From Fragilariopsis cylindrus CCMP1102 (Eukaryota; Bacillariophyta; Bacillariophyceae; Bacillariales; Bacillariaceae): DNA of 64,000 nt. Both the position numbers and the translations under genes were made by a program. The stretch lies in assembly GCA_900095095.1 (NCBI GenBank), contig FMBT01000323.1, positions 248,001-312,000 of the forward strand, written 5' to 3'. Positions within the stretch are counted from its first letter, which is position 1; every line of letters starts with the position of its first letter. A model generated the notes under the pieces. That model worked only from the letters and a program-made list of their open reading frames with translations. It was not told the DNA's origin and ran no database searches. Below, piece by piece: positions 61,272 to 64,000 of the stretch.

Positions 61272-61615
61272 TCTAGGTTTTGTGTACAGGATGATATAAA
61301 ATGAATAACATAAACGACCGACTACTACAGTACAGTTATATGCTATGCTATGCTATGCTATACTCTACTATATTCTTCTGAACACATAGTAATATTATAA
61401 CATTGATTCAGGTTGACTTATATGAATGTAATGCATTGTACCACTTTCCAACAAAGTGCTACCATCTTTTAAGTGACACATAACATATCTATTCCTCGAA
61501 TAGAATGTGTTATCTTGGTATTTGGCTTAAAATTATTTGTTTTGCCTAAACTTGAAAAAATTTCATCGACCATCGAAAAATTTAACATGCGGTAAATCAG
61601 TTTAGATTATGTCGC

Positions 61616-62719
61616 CTATAGTAAATGCTTATGCTCCTCTTCATCCAATGGTTCAAGTGTTACTTTTGTATCGCAATAAAAATTAAAATGAATGTATGCA
61701 TCACCTGTTCTGGGAATATCCATTACGAATTTTGTTTCCTTTCGGACACAATACATGGTCAACTTATTCGATTTGAACTTGAAATATATACAATCTCCTT
61801 GAGCAAAACCCTTCCAAGCACAATCACGACTTCTGGTAAGCAATCCTCCGCGATATACTCCAGAAGGCAACACACCGTAAGATGTCGAGTCCAGACTACT
61901 AGAAACTTGATGAAGATTTCCTCTAATACCTAGAAAAATGCATCGACCACTCTCCATGTGGTCGATAGTCACCTTCCAAAATACACCTTCTCCAGAAGAA
62001 TTAAGAGGTGGTTGACAAGTGCCATGTCCTTGTGAAAATCCATCACTATTTTTAAAAAACTGGATTTTGTTCTCGCTTTTAATCACATTAATAATCGAAG
62101 AGCCTACGGACTTCACAACGACAATGTTAGTAATATCTAATACCGATGATGACGGTTGTAAAGACGGATAGAAAAATTCTGTTAGTCCATAATAATTCAG
62201 GAGTGAACGAAAATTATCTTTTCTGTCATCTCGAATTGTGGGAGGTGGTGCTGGTTTTGAAGGATCCTCTCTCTTTTTCATACGAAGAAAATCCACAATA
62301 ATTTCAATCAGTTCAGAGTTTTCATCTATAAAGACACGACCATTGCGATCGCGTTTCAAAGATTCCTCCCATCGTCCACTAAACATGTAAGAAAACATTG
62401 TATCGGGAGCGACGAGTGTGAGAGTGCTACGAAGTGCCTCGATGATTTTCCCTCCAGCATTTATTTCAATAATATCATCATCATCATTGGTACTAGTAGT
62501 AGCAGCAGCAGCGCCAACAGCAGAGTTCATGACATCCTTTTCCTTTTGAAGTTGTTCTGTCTCATCTTTCAATAGTTTCATCTTCTTTCGTTGAGATTCT
62601 TGCAATCGCTCCCAAAGGGTGGATGGATCATCATCATCGTCATCATCATTATTGCGTTTGTGCCACGGTGCCGCTCTCGTCGTCCATTGTCCACACTCTT
62701 TGGGTGTTGACTTGTACAA
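61616..62719 (-). CDS. BTB/T1 (potassium-channel tetramerisation-type) domain protein
   Basis: A clean frame of 367 residues ending in TAG. A poly-Asp patch (25-31) and a coiled-coil stretch (about 35-65, QESQRKKMKLLKDETEQLQK) precede a T1-type BTB domain (83-180): IIEINAGGKIIEALRSTLTL, APDTMFSYMFSGRWE, GRVFIDENSELIEIIVDFLR. This is the pattern of KCTD-type BTB proteins, which assemble as oligomers and often serve as cullin-3 substrate adaptors. The C-terminal half (about 215-365: FWKVTIDHMESGRCIFLGI, YGVLPSGVYRGG, DAYIHFNFYCDTKVTLEPL) looks like an all-beta SPRY-type recognition domain. BTB plus SPRY suggests a substrate receptor, an inference. There is no transmembrane segment, so it is not a channel itself. 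Confidence 0.8.
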   Translation of the reverse strand: MYKSTPKECGQWTTRAAPWHKRNNDDDDDDDPSTLWERLQESQRKKMKLLKDETEQLQKEKDVMNSAVGAAAATTSTNDDDDIIEINAGGKIIEALRSTLTLVAPDTMFSYMFSGRWEESLKRDRNGRVFIDENSELIEIIVDFLRMKKREDPSKPAPPPTIRDDRKDNFRSLLNYYGLTEFFYPSLQPSSSVLDITNIVVVKSVGSSIINVIKSENKIQFFKNSDGFSQGHGTCQPPLNSSGEGVFWKVTIDHMESGRCIFLGIRGNLHQVSSSLDSTSYGVLPSGVYRGGLLTRSRDCAWKGFAQGDCIYFKFKSNKLTMYCVRKETKFVMDIPRTGDAYIHFNFYCDTKVTLEPLDEEEHKHLL

Positions 62720-62840
62720 TATCGTTTATGGGAAGAAACCCATCTTTGGTTTTTATCGAGTTTCGTTTTCAATTCGCATGCGCGTAGCTTCATTTAAACT
62801 CAAATTTTGGAAGAAAATATACAAGCAAGATGTCTCGACA

Positions 62841-62911
62841 GCATCATTAGTTTAGTGGTAAAATATCTGCCTTCCAAGCAGATGTCCCGAGTTCGATTCC
62901 CGGATGATGCA
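62841..62911 (+). tRNA. tRNA-Gly (anticodon UCC)
   Basis: The cloverleaf folds fully by eye. The acceptor GCATCAT pairs with ATGATGC (7 bp), and A62911 is the discriminator. The D arm contains TTTAGTGGTAAAA (A-box TTAGTGG). The anticodon stem is TCTGC/GCAGA with loop CTTCCAA, anticodon TCC. The T arm is CCCGAGTTCGATTCCCGG (B-box GTTCGATTCC). No intron. A T5 tract follows. Confidence 0.97.
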
Positions 62912-62914
62912 ATC

Positions 62915-62919
62915 TTTTT
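62915..62919 (+). terminator. RNA polymerase III terminator (T5)
   Basis: TTTTT four bases after the tRNA discriminator. Confidence 0.8.
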
Positions 62920-64000
62920 AGATTGTCCCCCCTTTTCGTTTTGTAACTTTATATAATATTACCAGCCTTAAAATGTGTACTAGTTTTTGAAATGATATTG
63001 CATGCCTATACTTTTCATTCCTGCAACCAAACATTTACATGAAACAATAGCAGAACCTGGATGTACCCTTCTTGGAAACTTTGGCAGGTGAAGGTTATCC
63101 AATAACCATGTGCATTAAATGGGAAGATAAATATAAATAATGAGTGGGGGGATATTTAGACTTTAAAATAAGAGAGTGTAGTTTGATGGTCTAATCCTAC
63201 TAGTTTTCAATGTGTTCAGGACTAATAGCCATATGTGGAGAGATAACAATGACTCTAGAAACAAATTGAGCTAGACCATAGTGAGGAATAATTCATTCAC
63301 ATGCTGATAAATACCAGGGAGATTTAGTTTTAGCTGTTAACTATATCTTTGCTGTTGTTGTTGTTGTTGTTGTTCTGTTCTGGTCGGTCATCCATCTAGG
63401 CTCATTTGTGGAACTAGTGGTGAGCATGCAACTGTACCTGCCACAGAGGCTGAGTCCTATAAATTAGACTCTGTAATTTATAAAGTTAAAGTATACATTA
63501 ATAATCACCATTTTGGCCTAATGTCACCACCTCACTTGGGAACCTCATGGGTGATTTATTTACCACTTACCTCTACTTTCCCACCCATCTGATATTAGAT
63601 CTATTACTTAGCCCAGAAGATCCGTACCTGCCACCTCCGGCCCTCCCACAGGCTAGATATGCTACCCCATATATCATCAATTCCAATATTCTTTCCTTCA
63701 ACTAGCCATCCAAAATCACCCTGTAAACCTTATACCCAAGTGAGATGGGGAAGGAATAGGTAGTGTAGGAATGATTTGCTTCCTAATACAGTTGCAGGAT
63801 GTGCACCCCCCCCCCCTCCTTGGTCTATGCAAAACAACTGATTCACCTGGCCCATTATCCCACACAGAACCAAACGTGATGCATCCATAGGTAGTTCCAT
63901 GTATGTACCAAGCAAGCATTGCTTGCAACCTTGCCCAGCTCTGTCATTCCCTGCATAATTTATAGATTTAGTATTACTAGAGGAAGAAATTTAAAACCCT
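62920..64000. other. Intergenic to right edge
   Basis: No gene was seen. A TTG microsatellite lies at 63353-63373 and a C-rich tract at 63805-63818. The two overlapping minus-strand frames near 63716-63928 are uninformative. Confidence 0.5.

Noticed and set aside
62915-62940. Second small RNA gene downstream of the tRNA
   Set aside because: Only a T5 terminator and a short C run; no cloverleaf or other fold.

Overview
This is nuclear DNA from a photosynthetic stramenopile, most likely a diatom. The evidence is GT-AG introns of about 100-420 bp, AT-rich spacers full of microsatellites, long runs of Ser, Asn, Gln, Asp and Thr, very long Pro-Ser repeat proteins, and protein types I associate with diatoms: a DUF6824-type domain (NDVLCGRGP), a signal-plus-transit-peptide carrier, an SSTTALFGKKKK-type organellar leader, and large N-terminally anchored glycosyltransferase-like proteins. 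There are no operons, CRISPR arrays or bacterial features. All identifications come from reading the sequence; no database search was possible.

Left part (1-24.6 kb): a membrane protein cut by the left edge (1-518, minus), a WD40-like protein (2.8-4.0 kb, minus), a J-domain protein (6.5-7.3 kb, plus), a protein kinase (8.1-9.6 kb, minus), an unrecognised ORF (11.6-12.2 kb, minus), a glycosyltransferase-like gene (13.1-15.3 kb, plus), an O-fucosyltransferase-like gene (16.8-18.8 kb, minus), a membrane RING-finger protein (19.7-20.9 kb, minus) and an APH/choline-kinase-fold kinase in three exons (22.3-24.6 kb, minus).

Middle (25.1-43.5 kb): a complete mariner-like DNA transposon with about 80-bp terminal inverted repeats, TA flanks and an uninterrupted two-exon transposase (25.1-28.8 kb). 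After it come a 1,797-residue membrane-anchored Pro-Ser-repeat protein with a von Willebrand factor A domain (31.8-37.3 kb, minus), a three-exon rhodanese (38.8-40.1 kb, minus) and a probable organellar carrier of the mitochondrial carrier family (41.2-43.5 kb, plus).

Right part (43.5-64 kb): a 193-bp tandem satellite (45.5-46.7 kb), a giant poly-Q regulator with winged-helix-like, PDZ-like, zinc-finger and DUF6824-type domains (47.4-52.4 kb, plus), a pentameric ligand-gated-channel-like gene (53.9-56.0 kb, plus), an organellar ribosomal protein bL9 gene (57.8-58.6 kb, minus), a methyltransferase-like gene (59.2-60.1 kb, plus), two decayed coding stretches, a BTB/T1 protein (61.6-62.7 kb, minus) and a tRNA-Gly(UCC) (62.84-62.91 kb, plus).

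The most unusual property is that eight loci (kinase, glycosyltransferase-like gene, O-fucosyltransferase-like gene, RING, giant regulator, channel, bL9, and the decayed locus at 60.6 kb) carry single-base frame breaks. Conserved peptide continues on both sides, and nearly always exactly one base is missing. Other genes in the window, some over 5 kb, are clean. Consensus deletion errors are the simplest explanation, but young pseudogenes, programmed -1 frameshifting or insertional editing are not excluded by the sequence alone.
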